Source: JAQGJA01 sp965651535
GTDB taxonomy: Bacteria > Pseudomonadota > Alphaproteobacteria > Micavibrionales > SZUA-601
Direction: 5' to 3'
NCBI GenBank assembly: GCA_965651535.1
Contig: CBFGSX010000001.1
Span: forward strand, 1-51,545
DNA: 51,545 bases
In this document: positions 1-7,245 of the stretch, piece after piece
Layout of the letters: every line of letters begins with the position of its first letter
Numbering within the stretch: the first letter of the stretch is position 1
Translations under genes and position numbers: made by a program
The notes under the pieces: generated by a model
Seen by the model: only the letters and a program-made list of their open reading frames with translations
Database searches by the model: none
What the model was told of the DNA's origin: nothing

Positions 1-58
1 TGATGCGCGCAGGCCATGGGAAATGTTCTAGCGCCGCGCGCTTAACAAAGTCGAAACG

Positions 59-580
59 TCACGCGGCGGGGCGCAGGACGCGTTGCTCCGCCAGTTTGAA
101 ATAATGCCGTCCCACGCCGACCAGAACATCATGGTCCAGATCGCCGACTTGGGTGAACAGCGCGTCGCGGTTCATGGCAAACGGCTCGAGCAGGGCATGA
201 CGGTCGCGAATATCTGAAAATGTTTTGAGGAGGTGTTCTTGTGCGGCATCCGGCTCATCAAGCCAGAAGCTGCGCGTATAAAGCGCAACGGTTTCCTCAA
301 GACTCTTTTTGTTTGCAACAAATTCGATCGCGCAATGGAGTCCTTCGGCCATTTCGGAAGAGGTAAAACGCTCCTGTTTATGATGCAGACGCGCCAGGCT
401 GATGTCATAGCGATGGGACAGGCTGTGAACGGTCTCCATGCTGGCGGTCAGGTGACCCATGAATTCGCCCAGACTGTTATAGCTCCAGTCCTGCGCGGCT
501 TTGTGGCCCAGAATTCCCAAGAGCCACAGACATTCGGTTTCGCTGATGATAACAGGAGGGATAAGAGAGTGGCTGGTCAT
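59..580 (-). CDS. Hypothetical helical protein (173 aa)
   Basis: I do not recognise the family. The 173-residue product is predicted mostly alpha-helical, has no signal peptide or membrane segment, and carries several His and Glu residues (for example SLSHRYDISLARLHHKQERF) without a metal-site pattern I can name. It stands alone upstream of and divergent from dnaK. The start at 580 is an ATG with AGGA almost touching it, which is close for a Shine-Dalgarno site, so a downstream start is possible. A perfect 8-bp hairpin lies 26 bases upstream and could be an operator. Open frame and base composition match the neighbouring genes. Confidence 0.6.
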   Translation of the reverse strand: MTSHSLIPPVIISETECLWLLGILGHKAAQDWSYNSLGEFMGHLTASMETVHSLSHRYDISLARLHHKQERFTSSEMAEGLHCAIEFVANKKSLEETVALYTRSFWLDEPDAAQEHLLKTFSDIRDRHALLEPFAMNRDALFTQVGDLDHDVLVGVGRHYFKLAEQRVLRPAA

Positions 581-605
581 TCCTACAAGATTAGGGAAAT
601 AATTA

Positions 606-626
606 CGGGAATGTCAATCATTCCCG
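606..626. promoter_or_regulatory. Perfect 8-bp inverted repeat upstream of the 173-aa gene
   Basis: CGGGAATG (606-613) and CATTCCCG (619-626) are perfectly complementary with a 5-base loop. It lies between the divergent gene and dnaK, so it may be an operator or transcript hairpin. No T-run follows on the minus strand and only TTT on the plus strand, so it is a weak terminator candidate. The remainder of the 581-1107 gap holds a REP-like palindrome, the dnaK promoter and the dnaK leader. Confidence 0.4.
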
Positions 627-778
627 TTTCGACCATCGCCCCGGCCCAGGAAGGCGGTTTTTTTTCTGTCAATGCGGCTTTTCGGTCGTGCCTCTGCAAG
701 GGCGCGCCTTAAATCATTGCCACGTCGCCATTACTTAAAATCTCCTCTCTTTTTGAGAGATCAAAAACATCCCTCCTA

Positions 779-858
779 TGTCACCCCCGCGCAGGCGGGG
801 GTCTGGCTCTCATTCCGTTGAGATTTCAAGCCGGATGCCCGCCTGCGCGGGCAAGACA
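779..858. repeat. REP-like palindrome pair
   Basis: Two GC-rich palindromes in inverted orientation: ACCCCCGCGCAGGCGGGGGT near 783-802 and GCCCGCCTGCGCGGGC near 837-852. They match the dispersed intergenic repeat seen many times in this window. No coding content. Confidence 0.75.
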
Positions 859-909
859 GGGGCGAGGAAAGGGCCTCAAATCGGGGAGCAGGCCGACCTG
901 ATGTCACGC

Positions 910-938
910 TGGAAAATTTAATGGAATCGCCTTATAAT
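910..938 (+). promoter_or_regulatory. Predicted dnaK promoter
   Basis: A perfect -10 TATAAT (933-938) is preceded, 17 bases upstream, by TGGAAA (910-915), a 4/6 match to the -35 consensus. The inferred leader before the dnaK start is about 160 bases and holds a TCGGAC...GTCCGA hairpin around 948-973. I could not find a convincing heat-shock sigma-32 promoter, although one may exist. Confidence 0.45.
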
Positions 939-1107
939 AAAAGGGTCGGACGGGGCTTTGGGCCCTTGTCCGAGGGGTTTCCTTGCGTTATACGTCGCCT
1001 TGCCGAGTATCCGCATGGGAAAATCCGGCTGACACCACGGGGATAGACGGATTGTGCCGCATGGTGCGGGCAACGGAAACTATCTGCCAAACATTGGAGA
1101 GTCATCT

Positions 1108-3051
1108 ATGGCTAAAGTATTGGGTATTGATTTGGGGACGACCAACTCCTGCATGGCGATCATGGAGGGGGGGACGTATAAAATCGTCGAGAACGCCGAG
1201 GGCAAGCGCACCACGCCGTCGATCGTCGCGTTCACGGATAAAGGCGAGCGCCTGGTCGGCGATCCCGCCAAGCGCCAGGCGGTCACCAACCCCGAGCGCA
1301 CGCTTTATGCGGTCAAGCGCCTGATTGGCCGCCGCTTCGACGACAAGGAAGTGCAAGAGGCGATCAAGAAATCGCCCTATAAAATCGTCAAGGGCGATAA
1401 CGGCGACGCGGCTATCGAAGTCGACGGCGAGAAATACGCCCCGGCACAAATCGCGAGCTTTGTCCTCGGCCGCATGAAAGAAGCCGCCGAAAACTATCTC
1501 GGCGAGAAAATCGCCGAAGCGGTCATCACCGTGCCCGCCTATTTCAACGACTCCCAGCGTCAGGCAACCAAAGACGCCGGGAAAATTGCGGGCCTTGATG
1601 TTTTGCGCATCATCAACGAGCCGACGGCGGCTGCCTTGGCCTATGGCCTCGACAAGAAACAGCACGGCACGATCGCCGTCTATGACTTGGGCGGCGGCAC
1701 GTTCGACGTGTCCATTTTGGAAATCGGCGACGGCGTGTTCGAGGTGAAAGCCACGAACGGCGACACCTTCCTCGGCGGCGAAGACTTTGACCTGCGCATC
1801 ATCGATTTTCTGGCCGATGAGTTCAAAAAAGACCAAGGCATCGATCTGCGTTCCGATAAATTGGCTTTGCAGCGTCTGAAAGAAGCCGCCGAAAAAGCCA
1901 AGATCGAATTGTCCAGTGCGATGGAAACCGAAGTGAACCTGCCCTTCATCACGGCGGATCAATCGGGGCCGAAGCATTTGAACGTCAAATTGTCGCGCGC
2001 GAAACTCGAAGCATTGGTCGACGACCTGCTGCAAAAAACCATCGAGCCGATGAAAAAGGCGATGAAAGACGCGGGCGTTTCCGCCAGCCAGATCGACGAA
2101 GTTGTATTGGTCGGCGGTATGACGCGTATGCCCAAAGTCATCGAGATCGTCAAAAACTTCTTTGGCAAGGAACCGCATAAAGGCGTGAACCCCGACGAAG
2201 TGGTGGCCGCCGGTGCGGCAATCCAGGGCGGCGTGTTGAAAGGCGACGTCAAAGACGTTCTGCTTCTCGACGTGACCCCGCTTAGCTTGGGTATTGAAAC
2301 CTTGGGCGGCGTGTTCACGCGTCTCATCGACCGCAACACGACCATCCCGACCAAGAAATCGCAGATCTTTTCCACGGCCGACGACAACCAGACGGCGGTG
2401 ACGATCCGCGTGTTTCAGGGTGAACGCGAAATGGCCGCCGACAACAAGATCCTCGGCCAGTTCGATCTCGTGGGCATTCCGCCCGCGCCGCGCGGCATGC
2501 CGCAGATCGAAGTCGGTTTCGACATCGACGCCAACGGCATCGTCCATGTGACGGCCAAGGACAAAGCCACCGGCAAGGAGCAGCAAATCCGCATCCAGGC
2601 TTCGGGTGGTTTGTCGGATGCCGATATCGAAAAAATGGTCAAGGAAGCCGAAGCCAACCGCGAAGGCGACGCCAAACGCAAGGAGTTGGTCGAGGCGAAG
2701 AACCACGGCGAAAGCCTGATCCACGCGACCGAGAAATCCATCAAGGAGCTGGGCGACAAGGCCCCCGAAGCCGAAAAAACCGCATGCGAGACGGCGATTG
2801 CCGATCTGCGCGGCGTGTTGTCGGGCGAGGACGCCGAGGCGATCAAGGCGAAAACCGACGCGCTGGCGCAGGCCAGCATGAAGATCGGTGAGATTCTGTA
2901 TCGCCAGCAACAGGAAAACCCCAGCGCGGGTGCCACGGCCAATGAGTCTTCGGCAGAAACACCCGAAGGTGCCAAGGATGGCGCCAAGGACGGAGAAGTC
3001 ATTGACGCCGACTTCACCGATCTGGACGACGACAAAAAGGCGAATGGGTAA
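1108..3051 (+). CDS. dnaK: Molecular chaperone DnaK (Hsp70)
   Basis: ATP-dependent Hsp70 chaperone that works with DnaJ and GrpE in cytosolic protein folding and heat-shock control. The 647-residue product has the phosphate-binding motif GIDLGTTNS near residue 6, VYDLGGGTFDVSI near 200, VLVGGMTRMP near 345, the interdomain linker VLLLDVTPLSLGIETLGG, a substrate-binding domain and an acidic tail ending DADFTDLDDDKKANG. The start at 1108 gives the canonical MAKVLGIDLGTTN and has GGAGA eight bases upstream; an earlier in-frame ATG at 1054 adds 18 unconserved residues. A strong terminator follows. dnaJ is 1.1 kb downstream rather than directly adjacent, because a repeat-bracketed gene intervenes. 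Confidence 0.98.
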   Translation: MAKVLGIDLGTTNSCMAIMEGGTYKIVENAEGKRTTPSIVAFTDKGERLVGDPAKRQAVTNPERTLYAVKRLIGRRFDDKEVQEAIKKSPYKIVKGDNGDAAIEVDGEKYAPAQIASFVLGRMKEAAENYLGEKIAEAVITVPAYFNDSQRQATKDAGKIAGLDVLRIINEPTAAALAYGLDKKQHGTIAVYDLGGGTFDVSILEIGDGVFEVKATNGDTFLGGEDFDLRIIDFLADEFKKDQGIDLRSDKLALQRLKEAAEKAKIELSSAMETEVNLPFITADQSGPKHLNVKLSRAKLEALVDDLLQKTIEPMKKAMKDAGVSASQIDEVVLVGGMTRMPKVIEIVKNFFGKEPHKGVNPDEVVAAGAAIQGGVLKGDVKDVLLLDVTPLSLGIETLGGVFTRLIDRNTTIPTKKSQIFSTADDNQTAVTIRVFQGEREMAADNKILGQFDLVGIPPAPRGMPQIEVGFDIDANGIVHVTAKDKATGKEQQIRIQASGGLSDADIEKMVKEAEANREGDAKRKELVEAKNHGESLIHATEKSIKELGDKAPEAEKTACETAIADLRGVLSGEDAEAIKAKTDALAQASMKIGEILYRQQQENPSAGATANESSAETPEGAKDGAKDGEVIDADFTDLDDDKKANG

Positions 3052-3067
3052 AGCAGGATAACGAAAG

Positions 3068-3090
3068 GCCGGGGGAAACCCCGGCTTTTT
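3068..3090 (+). terminator. Intrinsic terminator of dnaK
   Basis: Stem GCCGGGG (3068-3074), loop GAAA, stem CCCCGGC (3079-3085), then five T (3086-3090), 17 bases after the dnaK stop codon. A textbook Rho-independent terminator, so the downstream membrane-protein gene and dnaJ probably use their own promoters. Confidence 0.9.
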
Positions 3091-3094
3091 GTTT

Positions 3095-3260
3095 TTGAAA
3101 CACAGAGCTAAACAGAGATAGACAGAGTTCTTTTGTCTTCCTTGCCGCGCAGCGGCCTGAATACACGATACTAACGGCATGACAGAATTTATGCGCTTCG
3201 CGCGGAGTAATCCGTTAGAGAGGGATTCTCTGTCTATCTCTGTTTAGCTCTGCGGTTCAA
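3095..3260 (+). mobile_element. TIR element copy A (MITE-like, 166 bp)
   Basis: The ends are a 33-base terminal inverted repeat with 31 matches: left TTGAAACACAGAGCTAAACA continuing as GAGATAGACAGAG, right end its complement finishing at ...GCGGTTCAA. The core includes TTCTTTTGTCTTCCTTGCCG and ATGCGCTTCGCGC. The core is about 95 percent identical to the reverse complement of copy B at 3926-4110, apart from an approximately 20-35-base insertion in B. No coding capacity. Copies C and D occur elsewhere in the window. Confidence 0.9.
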
Positions 3261-3299
3261 TCCTTTTTCTTATGCCGAATTTGCGTTATACTCGCCGAT

Positions 3300-3920
3300 A
3301 TGTCCCCGCGTCGATACACACACGATAATCTGATTTACGAATCCTTCTACAAGGCGATTTTCAATTCTTTGTTTGTGGCGCTGGCGCCAGCCTTGGTGTT
3401 CCTGATCGGCGTGATCGTCGACGATACGCCTTTGACCTTTATCGGGTTGGCGCCGTTTCTGGGGCTGACTCATCTGGTGTTCATGGTCAGTTTTTTTGTG
3501 AATTTCTTTTACTACGTCTATTTCGTGCGTCGCCGCCAGCGCCTGTTGTCCTATTTCGCGGCGGTGGCGGTCACGGCGGGCGGCGGGTTCGTGTTGTTTT
3601 CCGATACGTTCAACGGGATGTTCTCCAACACCGGAAACGCCGTCATCATGATGACCTGGTTTTTGATTCTGGTGATGCTGATGATCGCGCACCGGATCGG
3701 AGCGTTCGACAAAGGAAGGGAGACGCGCTACGAGGAAGAAAGCTGGCTTTATCGGCACACGCTGGCGCGCGCGGGCGGCGTCGAGGAGACCGAAATTTCG
3801 ATCGAGGATGTTTATACGCCGCACCGTTATATCGACCATCACGACGAAAACGCCCCCGATCTGCCGAAGGCGGCGATCGACCCGGAGCAAGACCCCAAAC
3901 GCGCCTCGCGGCTGACGTAG
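3300..3920 (+). CDS. Putative inner-membrane protein (206 aa)
   Basis: Not recognised as a named family. The 206-residue product has about four hydrophobic segments: residues 24-42 (LFVALAPALVFLIGVIV), 46-76 (LTFIGLAPFLGLTHLVFM onwards), 84-103 (LLSYFAAVAVTAGGGFVLF) and 116-132 (VIMMTWFLILVMLMIA). A roughly 70-residue charged cytoplasmic tail follows. The start ATG at 3300 follows an AT-rich stretch 40 bases from the end of element copy A. It lies between dnaK and dnaJ but shares no obvious role with them, and repeats bracket it on both sides. A link to envelope stress is conceivable but unsupported. Confidence 0.75.
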   Translation: MSPRRYTHDNLIYESFYKAIFNSLFVALAPALVFLIGVIVDDTPLTFIGLAPFLGLTHLVFMVSFFVNFFYYVYFVRRRQRLLSYFAAVAVTAGGGFVLFSDTFNGMFSNTGNAVIMMTWFLILVMLMIAHRIGAFDKGRETRYEEESWLYRHTLARAGGVEETEISIEDVYTPHRYIDHHDENAPDLPKAAIDPEQDPKRASRLT

Positions 3921-3925
3921 GTTTT

Positions 3926-4110
3926 TTGAAACGCAGAGCTAGACAGAGAGTCCCGTTCAACGGGTTACTCCGCGCGAAGCGCATAAATCCTGTCATGCCG
4001 TTAGTATCGTGTATTCAGGCCGCTTCCGCCTACGCCAAGGCTTCGGTGGACGGGTCGCGGCAAGGAAGACAAAAGAACTCTGTCTATCTCTGTTTAGCTC
4101 TGCGTTTCAA
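3926..4110 (-). mobile_element. TIR element copy B (MITE-like, 185 bp)
   Basis: Left end TTGAAACGCAGAGCTAGACA; right end the complement, TTAGCTCTGCGTTTCAA. The core read on the minus strand matches copy A over nearly its full length (GTCTTCCTTGCCGCG, CAGCGGCCTGAATACACGAT or close variants, ATGCGCTTCGCGCGGAGTAA), with an extra CCGAAGCCTTGGCGTAGG segment. This is an inverted-orientation copy ending 82 bases before the dnaJ start. Confidence 0.9.
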
Positions 4111-4192
4111 CCCTTGAAACCTTCCCGTTTGCACGCTAGAAAATCATAAGGAAAATGGGTGCCTCTTGAGAGGGCCGCAAAAGGTAAACGAT

Positions 4193-5344
4193 ATGGCCAA
4201 ACGCGATTATTACGATGTCCTGGGGGTCGGCAAGACGGCCTCGAACGACGACATGAAAAAAGCCTATCGCAAAAAGGCGATGGAATATCACCCCGATAAA
4301 AATCAGGGCAACAAGGAAGCCGAGAAAAAATTCAAGGAATTGAACGAGGCCTATGACGTCTTGAAAGACGAACAAAAGCGCGCGGCCTATGACCGTTTCG
4401 GCCATGCGGCCTTCGAGGGCGGCATGGGAGGCATGGGCGGCGCGCGCGGCGGGACGCAAGGTTTCGACCCGGGCGCGTTCTCGGATATTTTCGAAGAAAT
4501 GTTCGGCGACTTCATGGGCGGGATGCGTGGGGGCGGCGGCGGTCGCCGCGACAGCGCGCAGCGCGGCTCGGATCTGCGCGTCGTGCATGAAGTGTCGTTG
4601 GAACAGGCTTTTCGCGGCGCGAAGGCAACGGTCAATCTGTCGAGCAATGTCGAATGCGACACGTGCCGCGGCACGGGCGCGCAAAGCGGCACCGGGGTCG
4701 AAACCTGCGACATGTGCCACGGGCGCGGCGCGGTCAGAACACAAAGCGGTTTCTTCACGGTCGAGCGTGCCTGTCCGCGTTGTCAGGGTCAGGGCAAGAT
4801 CATCAAGAACCCGTGCAAATCCTGTGGCGGCGAAGGGCGCAAGCGCAAAGGCCGCAGCCTCGAGATCAACATTCCCGCGGGCGTCGATGACGGCACGCGC
4901 ATCCGCATCGCCGGCGAAGGCGAGGCGGGGCTGCGCGGCGGGCCTGCGGGCGATCTCTATGTCGAGATTTCCGTCAAGCCCCACAAATTATTCAAGCGCG
5001 AGGACGCGCATCTGTTCTGCCGCGTGCCGGTTTCGATGGTGACGGCGGCGCTTGGCGGCGCGGTCGAGGTGCCGACCATTGACGGCGGCCGCGTCGAAAT
5101 GAAAATTCCCGCAGGCACGCAAAGCGGCACGCAAATGCGCCTCGGCGGCAAGGGCATGAGTATTTTGCGCGCGGGCCATCGCGGCGACATGTATGTCGAG
5201 GTCGCGGTGGAAACGCCCGTCAACCTCAGCAAAAAGCAAAAAGACCTGCTCGCGGAATTCGACGGGCAGGGCAAGAACAATTCGCCCGAAAGCGCGGGGT
5301 TCTTCAGTCGCGTGAAGGAATTCTTCGACGATCTCAAGGATTAA
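4193..5344 (+). CDS. dnaJ: Chaperone protein DnaJ (Hsp40)
   Basis: Co-chaperone that delivers clients to DnaK and stimulates its ATPase. The 383-residue type I DnaJ has a J domain with the HPD motif at residues 33-35, a Gly-rich linker (GGMGGMGGARGG, GGMRGGGGG), and a zinc domain with all four CxxCxGxG repeats (CDTCRGTG, CDMCHGRG, CPRCQGQG, CKSCGGEG). A C-terminal client-binding and dimerisation region follows. The start at 4193 gives MAKRDYYDVLGV and has AAGG 8-10 bases upstream; the longer frame from 4166 adds nine unconserved residues. It is separated from dnaK by the composite-like unit. Confidence 0.98.
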   Translation: MAKRDYYDVLGVGKTASNDDMKKAYRKKAMEYHPDKNQGNKEAEKKFKELNEAYDVLKDEQKRAAYDRFGHAAFEGGMGGMGGARGGTQGFDPGAFSDIFEEMFGDFMGGMRGGGGGRRDSAQRGSDLRVVHEVSLEQAFRGAKATVNLSSNVECDTCRGTGAQSGTGVETCDMCHGRGAVRTQSGFFTVERACPRCQGQGKIIKNPCKSCGGEGRKRKGRSLEINIPAGVDDGTRIRIAGEGEAGLRGGPAGDLYVEISVKPHKLFKREDAHLFCRVPVSMVTAALGGAVEVPTIDGGRVEMKIPAGTQSGTQMRLGGKGMSILRAGHRGDMYVEVAVETPVNLSKKQKDLLAEFDGQGKNNSPESAGFFSRVKEFFDDLKD

Positions 5345-5353
5345 GTTTCCCTT

Positions 5354-5418
5354 CGTCATGCTTCGGCTTGTCCGGAGCATCTGGTGTGAGATCCTCCGCA
5401 TAAAGCGGAGGATGACGG
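5354..5418. repeat. Dispersed imperfect palindrome
   Basis: Begins TCGTCATGCTTCGG and ends with GATCCTCCGC...GCGGAGGATGACG, a common intergenic repeat type in this window (compare 10828-10905 and 20853-20936). The gap 5345-6109 holds no supported gene. It contains this repeat, a DnaA-box cluster, a terminator-like hairpin and further repeats. Confidence 0.6.
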
Positions 5419-5436
5419 ATAAGAGAAGCCGAATCG

Positions 5437-5658
5437 TTTTCCACAGTATGCCATCTTGAAATTCCTTTGCCGCCCTCATGCGTGCGGATGTCAAGTCTTA
5501 ACGGCGCATTAAGAAATAGGAATTTATACGCATATCAAATCAATGGCTTGAAAAAAATGCCCTTTAAAAGGGCAAAAAGATGGAATCGCGGGGATTCAAA
5601 GACCGACTCCGCATGGTGCGGGCTTTCCCACAAACTTATCCACAGATTCTGGGGATAA
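5437..5658. other. Cluster of DnaA-box-like sites beside an AT-rich patch
   Basis: TTATCCACA (5636-5644) is a perfect DnaA box. TGGGGATAA (5650-5658) is the complement of TTATCCCCA, TTTTCCACA (5437-5445) has one mismatch and TTTCCCACA (5624-5632) two. An AT-rich stretch lies at about 5512-5545. Together these resemble a small origin or a DnaA-controlled region, but the cluster is minimal, no dnaA, parAB or hemE gene is nearby, and chance or regulatory use is as likely. Confidence 0.3.
5551..5574 (-). terminator. Possible minus-strand terminator
   Basis: On the minus strand TGCCC (5574-5570) and GGGCA (5562-5558) pair around TTTTAAA and are followed by seven T. It could end transcripts coming from the gene at 6110-6766, although 535 bases of repeats lie between. 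The palindrome is nearly perfect so it may also be a protein-binding site. Confidence 0.4.
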
Positions 5659-5710
5659 ACGAAAACGAGAACGGGAAGCTCAGGAAAACCGCCACACCGC
5701 CGTTGCTTAA

Positions 5711-5836
5711 ACCCCCTCTCCCTTTGGGAGAGGGATGGGGTGAGGGTTTTCGATTTATCCTGCTGCCGCGTAACCCCTCACCCGTCCGCCTTCGCTATCG
5801 CTTCGGCGCGCCGACCTCTCCCACCGGGAGAGGTGA
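5711..5836. repeat. Long palindromic repeat (CCCTCTCCC...GGGAGAGG type), copy 1
   Basis: CCCTCTCCCTTTGGGAGAGG opens the element and CGACCTCTCCCACCGGGAGA closes it. The first 70 or so bases are nearly identical to the repeat at 20087-20196, including GGTTTTCGATTTATCCTGCT. Open frames crossing it are repeat translations rather than genes. Confidence 0.75.
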
Positions 5837-5856
5837 CAGGCTCCCCCCCCCTTTTA

Positions 5857-5886
5857 TGTCACCCCCGCGCAGGCGGGGATCCATGG
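5857..5886. repeat. REP-like palindrome
   Basis: GTCACCCCCGCGCAGGCGGG followed by GATCCA; same family as 779-858. Confidence 0.7.
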
Positions 5887-5981
5887 TATAGACCCTCGCT
5901 TGCGCAAGGGTTACGAAGGGGTGGCAACTCTCCCATTGAGGCCGGAGTCCAGTCTGCAATAACGGCATGTTTCCATTTTTG

Positions 5982-6059
5982 AACCACTAAGAACACAAAG
6001 CATTCCGCAAAGCGCTTTATTCTTGGAGAACTTCGTGACCTTAGGGCTCTTCGGGGTTA
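5982..6059. repeat. Short TIR element (AACCACTAAG type), copy 1
   Basis: Left end AACCACTAAGAACACAAAG (5982-6000). Right end CTTCGTGACCTTAGGGCTCT running to GGGGTTA, a degraded complement. The interior TTTATTCTTGGAGAACTTCG closely matches the second copy around 7100-7120. A REP-like palindrome (GGACCCCGGATCACGTCCGG, 6069-6088) follows directly. Confidence 0.55.
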
Positions 6060-6109
6060 TTTTTTCTGGACCCCGGATCACGTCCGGGGTGACAGCTTGG
6101 GGGAGAATA

Positions 6110-6766
6110 TCAGGCGCGGGAAATGGCGCGCTCGGCCTCGCGCAGCGCGTCTTCGGCTTTGCCGAATTCGGGGTCTTCGCGGCGCCCCAGCGCGTCGTGG
6201 ATCTGTTTGTGGCCGCGCAGGATCTTGCGCAATTCCTCGATGGTCGAGCGCGCCAGATCGGCAAAGGCGCGGTTTTTATCCTCTGTGGCGACGGAAATAT
6301 TCTGCGCGGCTTGGTATTTGCCCAGCGCCGCCTTGATCTCGGCATCCACCGATTTCAGGAAATTTTCCGAGCTTTCTTCGTGGCTCGCGCCCGCCGCCGA
6401 AATTTCCGTGCTGGTCTTGGCCATGTCGCTGGTGAAATTCACCAGGTCGGGCTTGCCGCCGGCGGCGATGAAATCCTTGACCGCCCCGGCCAGCTCGCGG
6501 GCGAGGCGCGCGGCCATGCGCCCGAGGGTTTTGGAATCGATAAGGCCCGACAGTTTCAGCGCGGCGATGGACGCCTTGATGCGCTGGATGGTTTGCATGG
6601 CATAGGATTTTTTCTGGTCGTTCAGGTCGACGCGCGATTGCTTCAGCGCATGGATCGCGGTTTCGGCCTCTTTTTTCTGGGCCGCGACGCGCTCGCGCAG
6701 CACCGGGTCGGATTGATACAAATCCGAAAGGCGCGTCTGGGGCGCTGGGGTGATCGGTGTCGTCAT
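6110..6766 (-). CDS. Hypothetical helical, coiled-coil-prone protein (218 aa)
   Basis: Not recognised. The product is almost entirely helical with charged heptad-like stretches (ERVAAQKKEAETAIHALKQS, ILRGHKQIHDALGRREDPEF), one Gly-Gly break (FIAAGGKPDLV, about residue 105) and a small-residue segment TSTEISAAGASHEESSENF. There is no signal peptide or membrane segment. Two adjacent ATG codons (6769 and 6766) could start it; I prefer 6766 because GGCGGA then has about five bases of spacing. It is monocistronic, flanked on both sides by repeat clusters, and an open frame extends upstream to 6820 without conservation I can judge. A structural or cytoskeleton-associated role would be speculation. 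Confidence 0.65.
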   Translation of the reverse strand: MTTPITPAPQTRLSDLYQSDPVLRERVAAQKKEAETAIHALKQSRVDLNDQKKSYAMQTIQRIKASIAALKLSGLIDSKTLGRMAARLARELAGAVKDFIAAGGKPDLVNFTSDMAKTSTEISAAGASHEESSENFLKSVDAEIKAALGKYQAAQNISVATEDKNRAFADLARSTIEELRKILRGHKQIHDALGRREDPEFGKAEDALREAERAISRA

Positions 6767-6885
6767 CATGTTCCGCCGTTCTGGCCGAAAAAGGCAATTT
6801 TCTATCCTCCATTCTAGCAAATCCCCTTAAAAATCAGGTAAAAACTTGCGCCGCACCTGTGATAACGGAGTGTTTATACTTTTTT

Positions 6886-7145
6886 AACCACGAAGGGTAA
6901 GTTTTTTGAAACGCAGAGCTAGACAGTGATCGCAGAGCGTCCCGTGATAATGGAGAAAAATGCGCGAAGCGCACACAAATATCGTGATAGACGTTAGGCT
7001 TGGATTTTCAGGTCGCTACGCGGCAGAGAAGAAAAATGAACTCTGTCTGCCTCTGTCTAGCTCTGCGTTTCAAAAAAACTTACCCTCCGTCTGCAAGGCG
7101 TTTTGTTCTTGGAAAACTTCGTGACCTTAGTGCTCTTAGTGGTTA
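6886..7145. repeat. AACCAC-type TIR element, copy 2, split by copy C
   Basis: Left end AACCACGAAGGG (6886-6897). Right end CTTCGTGACCTTAGTGCTCT, finishing TTAGTGGTT at 7145. Its right part matches the copy at 5982-6059 (TTTTGTTCTTGGAAAACTTC), but here the two halves are separated by the whole of element copy C. The gap 6767-7245 contains only these nested repeats and one REP-like palindrome. Confidence 0.6.
6906..7073 (-). mobile_element. TIR element copy C (MITE-like, 168 bp)
   Basis: Ends TTGAAACGCAGAGCTAGACA and its complement CTAGCTCTGCGTTTCAA. Here the inverted repeat extends outwards by another GGGTAAGTTTTT on both sides. The core keeps the blocks GCGCGAAGCGCA, TTCAGGTCGCTACGCGGCAG and ATGAACTCTGTCTGCCTCTG seen in copies A and B, but is otherwise diverged, so it is an older relative in the orientation of copy B. 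Confidence 0.85.
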
Positions 7146-7150
7146 ACAAG

Positions 7151-7180
7151 GGTCCTTCGGGTCAAGCCCGAAGGACCCAG
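7151..7180. repeat. REP-like palindrome (CTTCGGGTCAAGCCCGAAG type)
   Basis: GGTCCTTCGGGTCAAGCCCG continuing to AAGGACC is a nearly perfect palindrome, the same family as those at 9657, 12528, 12856 and 18371. Confidence 0.75.
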
Positions 7181-7245
7181 AAGGTATTCTTTGAGGATAT
7201 TCTTTCAAATTTGAGACAGTGCAAAAAACCGCTATAGTCCACGCC

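Larger units (their letters stand above)
3095..4110. mobile_element. Composite-like unit: two inverted MITE copies around one gene
   Basis: Copies A and B of the same element lie in opposite orientation and bracket the 206-aa membrane-protein gene, and the whole 1.0-kb unit separates dnaK from dnaJ. These two genes are normally neighbours. The arrangement resembles a composite transposon built from non-autonomous ends, and the long inverted copies could also allow inversion of the gene by recombination. No transposase is encoded, and no target duplication is evident to me. That the unit moved as one piece is inference. Confidence 0.5.

Noticed and set aside
1102..3180. Long open frame antisense to dnaK (692 aa)
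   Set aside because: Mirror frame of a high-GC coding region; composition is that of reverse-complemented dnaK codons and dnaK itself is certain.
5580..5982. Short plus-strand frames of 80-103 aa between dnaJ and the next gene
   Set aside because: They translate palindromic repeats (PLPLGEGWGEG, SPTGRG, SPPRRRG), which produce open frames throughout this genome.
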